Assembly: GCA_016858145.1 (NCBI GenBank)
Contig: JAEHOE010000109.1
Span: forward strand, 1-64,000
Direction: 5' to 3'
Source: Edaphochlamys debaryana
Lineage: Eukaryota; Chlorophyta; Chlorophyceae; Chlamydomonadales
DNA length: 64,000 nucleotides
The notes under the pieces are model-generated. The model saw only the letters and a list, made by a program, of their open reading frames with translations, ran no database searches and was not told the origin of the DNA. The translations under genes were made by a program, and so were the position numbers. Shown here piece after piece: positions 33,501 through 44,648 of the stretch (the first letter of the stretch is position 1; every line of letters starts with the position of its first letter).

Positions 33501-36500
33501 GGCACGGCAGCGCATGTGTCATCTGCCGTACGCGGCAGGATAGGCGCTGCCGTACTGCCGGGAAGCGCTTGGGTGCTGGACTGGGGGGCGAACCGCCTCG
33601 TGCCGTGCGACGAGCAGCGCTGCTCGTACGGAGTGACGTACGACAGTCCAGCTCCCACGGCGCCGCCGGACGAGCTCCTGCCGTACGTTGCTCACGGTGG
33701 CGTCTCGGGGCGCAGGGCCCTGCGGCAGGCGGCCCCTGCGGCGGCGCCGGGGCGGCTGCGGGTGAACCACGCGCCCTACGTCCCGGCGGGCCTCTCACTC
33801 TATGTGGCCGGTAACGCCAGCGAGGGGGAGCGCCTGGCGGCCTACAGCCTGGCCACGGAGCTCTCCCGAGACGCCAGTGAGTGACGACACTGGGGCAGGG
33901 GCCGTGGGCAGGGGCCGTGGGCAGGGGCCGTGGGCAGAGGCTGTGGCCCTGTCAGGGCCGTCTCCGCGGGGGCCTCTTCCCGGGGATTCAGAGCGACCCA
34001 GTGCCGTCGAAAGGGCTCGTTGCGCACACCTTCGCTACCCGGCGGGCGGGTTGGAAGCCGCCACCACGCAGCCGCTCCGCTGCCCTGACGCCATTGACCT
34101 GCCCTGCGCTCGCACCGCTCCCGCAGCGGACTGGGCCCATGTAATGTCGCCAGCGAGCCCCGGTGGGCCCATGAGGCTGGAGCAGCTGGACGACAGCTCT
34201 CTGCCCAGGTGAGGGTCCTGCTGCTCGCGCCTTGTGCCGCCCGCTTGCCGGGTTCAGATGCCGGTGCCGGTACCCCACTGTGTCGGCCAGCTACAATCTG
34301 ATGTGTGTCAGCTAGCAAGTGCTTCAGCGCTTCCCCTGACCTCAGGTACTTGGGCCTGGGAAGAGGGGCGCAAAGCAACCTATGCCTCTCAACCCTGCCC
34401 TTGCCCTCCCCTAGGTGGTTGGGCGCTGGGTACCACGCCGATGACGCGGCGGCGTTCCTGGCAGCCACACGAGCGGCGCTGTCGTCAGGTGGGTGGACCT
34501 GAGGTCCTGCGACGACGCTGACCCGGCTTATTGCATCACCGCAGCGCTGTGCCGCACCACACGGCTTCTGTTCGGGGCCCCTTGTTGGCTCATCTATGTG
34601 ACTTATTGAAACTCCCATGTGCCACTTCAGGCAATGCTGCACACGAGCTACGCTGCCAAGGCGCAAGCCGCTTCAGCGGTGCGGCGCTGGCAACTGTGCA
34701 GCTGCTGACGTCAGCGCTGGCGAGCCGCAATGGCGCCGCCGATGGCAGCAGCAGCAACAGCAGCAGCGAACTGCTGGCGTCTGTCGTTGCGTCCTCGAGG
34801 CGGCTCTTTGCCGAGGCCCTGCCGCCACAGCAGCTGGCGGCCATGCAAGCATCCTACAAGACTTCGATGACATTTGGCGCGGCTGCCAAGCCGCCCTACC
34901 AGCCGTCGGTGTTTGCGGATGGCGCCGCTTACAGCCCCCACGCTGCAGCCAATAGCAGCAGCGGCGCCGGAGCTCACGCCGGCGCTGGCGGTGGCTCCAG
35001 TACCTCCAAGCGCCTTGCTGTGGGGCTAGGAGTCGCCCTGCCATGCGCCGCGGCGGTGCTGCTGGCTGCTGCGTTGTTCGTGTGGGGCCCCAAGGGCTGG
35101 TGGCGGCGGCTGCGCAAGCCCCGGCGACAGGGCCGCATCGTGGCGCCTGGCGTGGGGCCCAACACTTCGCTCGTTGTCACTGACATTCAGGTGCGGCTGG
35201 AGATTGCGTGGATCTCAGGGGCAGTCCTGGGAGGGTAGCGAAATCGGGTGTGCGCAGGGGTCTGTGTGGCGGTGCTCGCTACTGATTTCGTCTCCGCACC
35301 GACCCCAGGACTCCACTCGGCTGTGGGAGACGCTGCCCGCCCCCGTCATGGACTCAGCCATCCAGGTGCGGGCGGGGGTGGGGGGGTGCGGGCGGGGGTG
35401 GGGGTGACAGGGGCTCCTGCCTGGGGGTGACGAGAGGCCCCCAACACTCTGACCTCGGAAGCCGCTCACCAGCCACCCCGGTCCCATCCCGTGTGGCTGA
35501 TACCACCCTTCCTCACACCGCACACCTGTTCCCCGCCCGTTTCCCTCCCCTGGCCCCAGCTCCACCACGTCTGCATCCGCCGCTGCGCCACCTCCTGCGG
35601 CGGCTACGAGAGCGCCACGGAGGGCGACTCCTTCATCCTGGCCTTCCACTCGCCCCAGGCCGCCATGCTCTTCTGCCTCGTTGCCCAGGAGCAACTGACC
35701 GCCCTCGCGTGGCCGCAAGAGCTGCTGCAGGCAAGCTAGCGGGCTTGGTTGCAGAAATAGGAACCTGCTAGAGGCAGGGACTGCTGGCGGTGCACTTGTC
35801 GCACTGAGCACCTTTGATGCGGAGAGTTTTGAACCCACTTTTGCATTCTGGACCCTGCAGGTGGACTGCTGTCGGCCGGTGTGGGTGCGGGAGGCATCTC
35901 GCACAGCTGCAGCAGCGCCCGGGGGCTCGCTCCGCCGCGTGCGGAGCCACGCGCACACACCCCGGGACGTTAGCCTGAGTGGGGAGGGCCACCCGCCGGT
36001 TGCTTCGCCGGACGATGCAGGGCCCATGCGGGGCGGCGACTCGCTGACCTGCCTGGGGTCGGGGCGCAGTCGGAGGGACGTCGTGGGCCGCAGCTTTGCG
36101 GCCGTAAAGAGGGGCGGGCTGCGGCTCGTGTCCCTCACGGTGGGCGGGATGAGGAGCTCCATCACGAACCTTACCGATTCCATGGGCATGGGTGGCGGAG
36201 CTAATGGAGCCCAGATGCGCTTCGCCCTGCCCGTGCCGACGCCCCTGAAGACGCACCAGCTGCCGGCTCTAGACGGCAGCGATGCAGCTGGCAACCCGGG
36301 CCGCCTCGAGCAGCTGGCCTCCAAGATGCCTTTCCGGCGCTCGAACACCGGCACTCCCACGACCGCCCGGCCGGCCTCCGCCGCAACGCTGTCGCTCCGA
36401 TGGCAGCGCTCGCAGCTACCGTCTCCGTTCCAGGCGCTCTCGGGCGACGCCTTCCTGCCGACTGTGCAGTCCGGCTGCCTTGCGGAATCCCCGGCCACGG

Positions 36501-39500
36501 CCGAACCGGCCGAGTCCGAAACGGATCACCAAGCTGAGCCGGAGCCGGAACGGTGCTCGGACACGTTGGGCGGCCTGATGGGCCTCACAAGCGGCCTGTT
36601 TGAGACGGCAACAATGGACTTCATAACCTCTACGGCCGATGACGATGCCGTTGCGGCAAAGCCGCGCACCCAACTGCCCGAGTCGGGATCGAACCTACAG
36701 AGCGCGGCCAACAACAACGTGGAGAGCAGCGGCGGCGAGGGCCCTTCGGCCGTAACAACGGGCGGGGCCGCCTCCTCGGCGGCGGGACACGTCTCCCTCG
36801 CTCTCGGGCTCGCGCAGGCAGCCAAGGAGGCCAGTGCCGCCACACGCCCCGCTCCCGCCATGAGGCGCCTGCTGCCCACCTGGGGCCGGCCACGGTCCGC
36901 CTCATCGGTTGTGTCCCCGCCCGCCGCACCACACGTGGAGCAGCAACCCGCCAAACAGGTTTCAGACACGTCGCCCAGCCGGGCCAGCTCGGCAGCCACG
37001 AGCGGTGGGCGACACGTGTGGTCACCGCCGCCTGGGCGACAGGCGGCGGTCGTGCTTACCAGCACTCTGGGAGCTCTGTTCCGGGCCCGGTTTGTGGTCA
37101 CTGAGGGCGAGCAGCCCTCCGCCGCGCCCGTCAAACCACGCTCGGGTTTCGGCAGACCGCTGATGCCCTCACCGAGCCCAGCGGCGCTGGTGTCGGCTGC
37201 GTCGTTCGAGCAGGGCCTCTCGCGGTACCCCACGGGGCCGAGCACGAGTGTGGAGCGCAGCCGGGAGACCCGGCCTCCCGTCCGTGTGCCGAGCTCGGCG
37301 CACCAGGACAGCCCCCAAGAGGGCTCCCACCTGGTCCAGCTCCTGCTGGCTTCCGGCGTGCCAGCGCATCACGGGTCTGCTGCGGACGTCTATGACCCCC
37401 GGGGGGACAGCGACTGCGCCGGGACTGTCACGCCGCCTCTTGCCGAGCCGGGCACGGGCGGCGAGGACAGCACGGGGGCCGGCGAGAGCGCCGGGGCGGG
37501 GCCCGGGCGAAGCAAGGGTGGGCAGGAGGGCCAGGCCGCCCGGAGCCTGCCGCAGTGCCGCTCCATCCCGCGTGCCAAGTCCGCCAGGAGCCGTCAGGCC
37601 AACCCGCACATGCACTTCGCCTCGAGGATCCGCATGGGCGCCCCACCACCATCCACAACGGCCGCGACCGCGCCCGGGTCTTCCCCGGTGGACTCTTGCT
37701 TGCCGTCCAGTGGAGGCCTGGCCCGACAGGACACCATGGAGTCGGGCTTTGCGGAGTCACAACTGGCATCCCGCAACCAGAGCCGCGCCGACATGGCTAC
37801 GGCGGGGCAACACCAGCACTCAGCCGCCAAGCCCATGCTGTTCAATGCGGCCTATGCACCCAATGGCATGCCTCGCCCCACGGGCTTCCGGTCCCGGCGA
37901 CAGCGGCACCAGCAGGAGGCGGCGAGGTCGGGTCACCACGGCGCCGCGCAGTCGAGGCTGCTGCTGGCTGGGCTGCGCGTGCGCATGGGCGTTCACAGCG
38001 GCATCCGTCTCGCCTCGGACGTGGGCTACTCGTCCGTGATGCAGCGGTACCACTACGCAGGTGCAGCGGGCATAGGGCGGGCGGGCGTATAGCGGGTGGT
38101 GAGGCAGGTCCAGCCGCAACTGTACTCGCTAACTCTACTCGACGCTTACACCCTGCCCTTGCCCTGCTGGCCTGCGCAGGCCGTCCCATGGCCGCCGCCA
38201 AGGCCGTCGCGGGCGCTGCGTCAGGCGGCATGGTCCTCCTGTCGGCCGCCACCCACGAGCTGCTCACGGTCTGTGCGGAGCCCGGGCAGCCGCTGCTGCT
38301 GCGCGCGCCCACGTCGAGCGTGTCCATGCTGGGCAGCCGAGTGGAGGAGCAGCTGACGGTGTTTTGGCACGCGGGCGTTCACGTGCTGGACGAGCACCTG
38401 CCCCCGCTCGAGGTCCTCACCGCTGCGACGCCGGCCCAGGTGCCGCGCTGGGCGGTCCTGCCGAGCCCAGCGGCGGGGCCGAAGTTTGAGACCTTGGTCC
38501 CCGGGGTCCAGGCAGCGCCCATCGGTGGGTGTTGAGGGCAGAGAGATGGGGCGATCTGCAAAACGGGAGGGCGGGACGTGGCCCTCGTCAGGTGCCGCTG
38601 TCCCTGGCGCTGGGCAGCGCTGGCAATGGCATCCCTCCAAGCCTTGCAACATGTCTGCCATTGTACGCCCTTGTGCTCGACAGGCAACCTTGCAATCGCC
38701 ACGGTGACTGTGTCAGGCGCACGCGCGATTGCGGCGGCCAACCTGGGCGTCTGGAGGCAGGCGGCGACGCTGCTGTGGCGGGGCGCCTCACAGCTGTGCT
38801 CCGAACACGGGGGCTTCATGGCAACCAGCAAGGCCGCTGCGCTGGACCCGCAATCGGAGCCGGTTGGGGGCCCCAGCGGAGGTGCGGGCTGCAGCGGAGG
38901 GCAGCAGCTCATCCTCACAGCCGCCTTCACCTCGGCGGCGGCGGCTGTGGAGTGGGCCGCTGACGTCATTGAGTTTGGGCTCCTTGCACCTTGGCCCGCG
39001 GCTCTCCTGCTCCTGTGAGTCATGCGCGCGGGGCGGGCGCTCGAAGCTGTAATCATGGAAGGCCAATGATGGCTGTTGTGTTCACTTGCTTTGGCGGTAT
39101 GTGCGTCCCCTCAGGGAGCAAGCCGAGGAGATCTGGAGGGAGGACCATACCTACCTGTTGCCTGGCGCTCCGGCCAACCTGGCCTGCCGTCAGACCATCA
39201 GCGGGACGCTGACCTTGATGCCGCCAGCGCCCCCCGTCTCCCGCAAGCTCAACCACCGCCTGAGCATGCCAAACGAGCTCATCCGGCCCTCCAGTGCCGC
39301 CGTGCCCGAATACCGCTCCCCTTCATCCTCTGCCGTCCCGGACCTGCCCACGTACAACTCCGAGAGCCTCCCTACTGTGGTACGCTTCCAGTCGTCAGGC
39401 CCAGGGGCGTTTGGGCAGGCCAACACCTTCCTCGCGCACGCCGCGGGCGCGGCTGGCGGCTCCTTCAAGACACAAGCTGCTGGTCTGGACCGGGCCTCCT

Positions 39501-42500
39501 CCAGCACGACAAACACAGCTGCCTTACTGGACCCCTCTGCGTCTGTGGGCGGGCGGGCGTCAAGCCGCTCGTACAAACACCCATCCCGTCGAGCCACCGG
39601 CGCGCTGGTGTCCGGCAATGGCGTAGCCACAGGGCCCGGAGTACATGCCCCAAGCGCACCCGACGCATCCACCATGGGAGCCACGGGCTTAGCCCGGACG
39701 CAGACGCTGTCGCCGGCCTTGAGCACCGCCACCATTTCCAACACGGGTATGGACAACCGCAGCTCCTTCTTCACCCAGGCCTCCACCTCCACGATGGCGC
39801 TCCTGCCCACTCGCTCCACGTTCCGGAGCTCGCCCAGCCGGGCCCACATCGCCATGGAGCGCAGCGAGAGCAGCAGCGCCTGCACCAGCAACGACGGCCG
39901 CCACGGCGTGCGCTCGCTCGTGCCGCCGCCCAACATGCGCCGCCGCAGCTGCGAGCACGCGGTCACGTCGCGCATGGCCGGCGGGCGGAGCTTGGGCGGC
40001 TATGCGCCGGCTGCCGGCCGGCCGTCCTCGGCAGAGTTCCTCCGGCCCAGCCTGCCAACGGTCCTGGACTCCAAGCTCAATGCCGTCCAGCGACCAACGC
40101 CAGCCGCAGCCGCAGCCGTGGAGATGGCAGCGCCGCACGACCGCTCGTCGTGCCACCTGGCAGTCCTCCGCACCTCAGCCGCCTCCAGCTCGCGGGCCAC
40201 CCCCCGCCTGACCCTGGCGCGCCCACCGCCCCTGCTGCCGCCCGTCAGCAGCGGAACCCTCGGCACGATCAGCCAAGTGTCAGCACCGCTCCCGGCATTC
40301 CCGCTCGGGGTCAGCGCCTACCAGCACCTCGACTCGGGCAACCACGCCGCCCAGGCACTCAGGTTTCCATCCATGAGCGGCGGCCGGTACAGCCAGTACG
40401 GCATGGGGTCAAGCTTGGACGCGAATGCGGCCGGTCAGGGGCCTCGGGTCGTGGAGCTATGCCCCAGCATCGTGCCAGCTCAGCTCGCGAGCCAGATGAT
40501 GTACGGCTCGGGCACGCTCCTCGCCATCAGCAGGGCGTCGTCCAGTGGCACGGCCGCGGCCAGCGCCATCGCCCGCCGCTGGACGGGCACGGGTGACCTC
40601 GTCCGGGACGGCACCGTCGTCAGCCTCTCGAAGCGCCTGAGGCCTCAGCAGGGCAGCAGCGGCGGCGTCTCGAGGCCTGTCAGTGTGTCGGGAATGCACC
40701 AGGACCACGCCGGACGGGCCGGCGGACCGGGGCCCCGAGCCTCGAGAGCAGGTAGCCAGGTGGCCACCACGACCGCTTTCCTGGCTGCGGGCTCAATGGA
40801 GGCAGACCGGCAGCCGTCCTATCTGGCCACACGCCGTGCCAGCCAGAGCAGCCGGAGCGGGGTGCCCACCTCCCCGGCGGCGTCTGCCCCGCTGTTCCTC
40901 CCTCCGCACCTGGGTTTCCCGGCAGGGGACTCGGGCCCTCTGGCGCTGGCCCGTGGCGGGGTCATGGAGGCGGTCGGGGAGCACGAGCATGAGGTGGACT
41001 TCGATCTCTCGTCCAACCCCAGAAGCCGGCAGACGTGCACGCGGCCTGACGGAAGTGCAAGCCTGGCAGCGGTGAGAGCAGAGGGGAGCAGTGGGGAACC
41101 CTTTGGCACGTGTGGGCGGGCAGGTTCCGTCGTTCCCTGCACCATGCACTGTCTATCGGCTCGCCCCTCGTTGCTGGCCCAGCTGACATGCACGCCGTCC
41201 TCTCACATGCCCCACACGCAGATGATTCAGATTGGGAGCGCCAGCAACAACGGAGCGGGCAGCGACAGCAGCCGGCGGCAGACAGTCAACTGCTTCGCCG
41301 ACATCTCCTTGGGGCTGCCCGAGCCCGCCGATGCCAGCGGCGACCAACAGGCGAGCGTCGGCTCGCCGATTGGGCCCCAGCGCAGCACATCCGCGTTCGG
41401 TCGCCTCGCACAGCAGCTCTCGCTGCCGCTCGGCTCGCGGCGCGATAAGCGCCGCTCTGCGCCCGCGCTGACCGCGGCGCAGCGCGCGTGCCGGCTCGCG
41501 TCGCAGCCGGGCTCGCCGTCTTCCGAGCAGGGCAGGCAGGCGAGGTATCGCTCTGAGGGCAGCGTACGCCGCGGGGGCCAGATTCAGCCGGTGCTATCAG
41601 GGCAGGGCAGCGCAGTCGCGGGCCACCTCGACTATAACATCTCGAGTTCCGCGGGCGCGTCATCACGCGCGCCGCACGGCTCATCGCCCCTGGCTTCGCC
41701 CTTGAATTTGAGCGCTGCCGCTGCTGGTGTTGCTGGTGCGTCCGATGAGCACTGCTGGGATGCCGGAAACCTGCTGCTGCCGCCGGAGCTGTGCGGCCAG
41801 TTCCTGTGCCGCGGGCTGCGGCTGCGGTGCGGCGTGGAGGTTGGGCCTGCTGTGGCCGAGGTGAGGCGGCGCGGCGAAGGGTTCTGCAAGGAAGGACACG
41901 AATGGGTAAACTGCTTGGCCGGAGCAAACGGGCACATGTGGGCTTGCTTCAAGACAAGCCGGTACACGCGCCGACCCTGCCCCTTCCCATCCCTTCCCTT
42001 TCAGATCAACTGCGTCACAGGGGCGCTAAGCTACGTAGGCCCCGCCGCCGACGGCGCACTGGCCCTAGCGCTCTCCGCTCCCCTCTCCCAGGTCCTCGTC
42101 AGCGCCGCCGCTGCCGCCGCAGCCGCAGCCGCCTCGAACGCAGCGCCTGCCGGGGCGGCAGCGGTGGCCGCCTCCTCAGCCCTGAGCCAAACAGCGGCCC
42201 TGGCCGCGTCCGCCCTGCCTGCCGGCAGCCCCACGGCCGCAGCGGCGGAGCCGCACCTCTTCCCGCGGCCCGAGCTCCAAGCGCAGCTGCGGCTGGCTGC
42301 CGTGGGCACACCCATGCCCCGGTCCATGTCGCGCCTCAAGCTGAGATCCGCTGGCGGCATGCAAGAGGGCGAGATCCAGGCCCAGGCCCAGGCCCAGGCG
42401 GCCGAGATCTGCGTCGGAGGTGCGGCTACGGCCCCCGGCTACTGCTCGCCCGCTGCTGCGTTGGCCGGGGCGGCAGGCGCTCGCCAGCGGCTGACGTCAG

Positions 42501-42583
42501 ACGGCCCTGCGCAGCAGCAGGGCTTGGGGCGTGCGGGGCGTGTGCGGGTTCAGGCGCCGGTGCAGCGGCGCGCCGGCAAGTAG
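30597..42583 (+). CDS. Receptor-type class III nucleotide cyclase with binding-protein-like ectodomain and a second degenerate cyclase domain
   Basis: Predicted 2821 aa. Exons: 30597-30845, 31457-31579, 31868-31993, 32113-32179, 32365-32434, 32601-32695, 32847-32987, 33153-33315, 33440-33876, 34127-34208, 34415-34488, 34631-35190, 35309-35365, 35560-35730, 35861-38060, 38180-38524, 38684-39014, 39115-41071, 41222-41860, 42005-42583. All phases close. Signal peptide, then a solute-binding-protein-like ectodomain to about 660, TM about 671-694. Catalytic part 1 is SLVVTDIQDSTRLWE with ESATEGDSF; part 2, after about 690 inserted residues, is GLRVRMGVHSG, HYAG and GGMVLLS. Both metal-site Asp are kept, but the usual N-x-A-A-R is M-A-A-A-K. 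A second domain (1654-2821) has VTVSGAR instead of the Asp motif, so is probably inactive; about 800 residues split it. AMP or GMP specificity is unresolved. Confidence 0.88.
31727..31765 (+). repeat. 13-base tandem repeat in cyclase intron 2
   Basis: Three direct copies of CAGTGACAGATTG; the third has two changes. It lies inside the intron 31580-31867. Confidence 0.85.
33896..33947 (+). repeat. 13-base tandem repeat in cyclase intron 9
   Basis: Three exact copies of CAGGGGCCGTGGG and a degenerate fourth, inside the intron that begins at 33877. Confidence 0.85.
35731..35860 (+). other. Probable GC-AG intron in the cyclase catalytic domain
   Basis: The exon ends CTGCTGCAG and the intron begins GCAAGC, not GT. 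The acceptor is CCCTGCAG at 35853-35860. The frame closes exactly (phase 0). No GT donor nearby keeps the frame. GC-AG introns are a known minor class; this one interrupts the cyclase core. Confidence 0.7.
41072..41221 (+). other. In-frame intron (150 bases) in the second cyclase-domain insertion
   Basis: Donor GTGAGA and acceptor CACACGCAG bound a 150-base segment with no stop codon in frame. Removal or retention both keep the reading frame. Retention would add 50 residues with several cysteines unlike the neighbouring Ser/Ala-rich sequence, so splicing is likelier. Confidence 0.65.
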
Positions 42584-42787
42584 GCGCCCAAAGAGCTGCG
42601 GAGCAGTGGTGGAGAGGAGCTACGTTAGGTCTGTATGTAGGAGCACGCCGGCGCGTGCAGTTGCTGTATGTATTACTATGTCTGGACTGTGGCTTGAAGG
42701 GTTTGCCGGTGGACTCTTGAAGCTTGGGCACGTGTCGAAGCACCAGTTCTGCCTGTACTGCGTAGATAGGGCTGGGCGGATGGGCGC

Positions 42788-42792
42788 TGTAA
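42788..42792 (+). terminator. Putative poly(A) signal TGTAA for the cyclase gene
   Basis: TGTAA about 205 bases past the TAG at 42581-42583, a normal distance for this signal. Confidence 0.6.
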
Positions 42793-44648
42793 GAGTGCTT
42801 AGGGGGCTACCAGCCCGTTGTGGGAGGGGAGGCAGGGGCTGCTGTGCTGTTGCTGCACTCCACCTCAAGGTTGCTTGGTTGCGCTGGCATGGGTTGTGAT
42901 CCATCGTTGAGCGTCGCAATGCGCTGCCACTCGATAGGCCTAGCCGTGAAGCAGGGTGCGCAGAGCTAGGCTATCTCTACAGTTTCGGACCTACACGGGG
43001 CGTCTTGAACCGCGTCCTCAGCTTCCGTACTTTCAGAAGGGCGTGCCCTCTTTGCTTGCGGGACGCTCAGTCACAATCCCCAGTTTGGTGCATCATGCCA
43101 TGCTCGGGCCACACGTGTGGGCACACTCCCTAACCTGTTTTGAGCGTGTCAGGGCACGGCAAGCACCATTCATATATGATCACTGATGCTTCCCTTTGAG
43201 GGCTTTAAGAACTTGTGTGCATGGTTGTCATCCAAAGACCGCTGTATCTGTGCCCTGCAGGGCCTTTGCGTGGTTGCTTGCACGGGATGCGTGGGTGTGG
43301 GGGTTTTGCAGAGCACTCCGGGGGCAGGCGGTTTTGTGTATCCAGATTGGAAGCGCATGCGTGGCAAGAAGGAACGGTCTGCGCCTGAGGGCTTACAAGC
43401 ATAGTTTCGGCTCAGGGCCGTGAAGCCTGAGAGGCGCTTCGGGTACTAAGAAGACTCGGTGCCTACTGCGGCCTACGCAATTCTTGTGCAAAGCGTTGGC
43501 ACTAGCTTTTCCCTATTTGCGGGCATCAACACCCCCATGCACTCACGGACGCTGCAGGCTTGCGGCTCCGAAGCTTGTGAACCACCGTGACGTTGTGCTT
43601 GCCCTTGGGGGGATGTGTTATGTATGTCGGGCCGTTGGGTGGTCGGGTGGTGCATAAAGGCTTGACTTGGGACTCGCCTCCCACAATCCTCGCTGACTGG
43701 CTAGGATGTATTGTTGAGCGTGCAGGAAGGGACCCATGGGACTGTCGGAAAGTCATATAAGGTGGTAGTGGGTGTGGATCGGAGTGCAGTGATTACTTCG
43801 GTGCATGTGGCGGCGGGGTTCGTGAGGGTGAAAGCAAAGTGTCTTGCACGGGCACATTCTGCAGCCGGCTGGCAAGGTCGATGGCATTTGCCCGGTCTTG
43901 CCACGGATCGCGGTGGGAGGGGATGGAGGCACGCTGGATTGGACTGGACTGCTTGGGATCCAGAGCCGAGAGGGGCCGGCGAATGGGAGGGAGGGAGGAA
44001 GGGGCGACGGGAAGGGGTGACGGAAGCTTCTTTGCTCAGACTCGTGTCTCGGGTTTCCTTAACGGCATCATACCTCGTGAAATTCGGACCGAACGTGCGG
44101 GCTTTGCCAGGGGTGTGCTCTGCGACCTCCGCGACCTGTGCACGGTCAGGGCGGGGCAGCGGCCTCGTCTGCAGGGATGGCGCAGCGCCGTTCTACAGCA
44201 TACTCAAGAACCCGGGGAACAGGCCTTGTGAGCAAGTTGACGTGGACAGGTCTGAGAGGAGCAGGTATATGGCGCGGGTAAAGGAATGCGCGATCCCGTG
44301 TCCGGCGGGGGTGAGCGGGGCTGGGAAGGAGCAAGCGCGCCTGCGCCACACGCTGCGGCGGGCTGCCGACCATAACTCACGAGGAGTCGCTGCGACCGGC
44401 ACTTTGATTGTATATATTTTTTTAGGTATCAAGTCGCGCTCTCTAGCGTTGGTAGCGATAGCTTTCGGCTGAGCCACACGCTGCACAACCGCTGTGCTGC
44501 CGTCCTGCCGACACCACGATAGTTCCCAGGTTACGAGCGTCGCGACCTGTAAAGCAGCGTGTGTGCCGAGAACGCGGCCACGCCGTTTCGCAGCCCTTGA
44601 CACGGGCCTCCAGACGAGCCCGGACTCAGCGGCTGCAGAAGCTCGAAC
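42793..44648. other. Intergenic region between the cyclase and the lumen TPR gene
   Basis: No supported gene. A 250-codon open frame at 43711-44472 starts with TTG, has no motif and an irregular composition, so it is not called. An AT-rich patch (TATATATTTTTTTAGG) lies at about 44411-44426, roughly 230 bases before the next ATG, and may be part of that gene's promoter. Confidence 0.5.

Noticed and set aside
35215..36498. 427-codon minus-strand frame opposite the cyclase
   Set aside because: It overlaps catalytic cyclase exons on the plus strand and has no domain of its own.
43711..44472. 253-codon plus-strand frame between the cyclase and the lumen TPR gene
   Set aside because: Starts with TTG, no ATG near the 5' end, no motif, mixed composition and no splice support.
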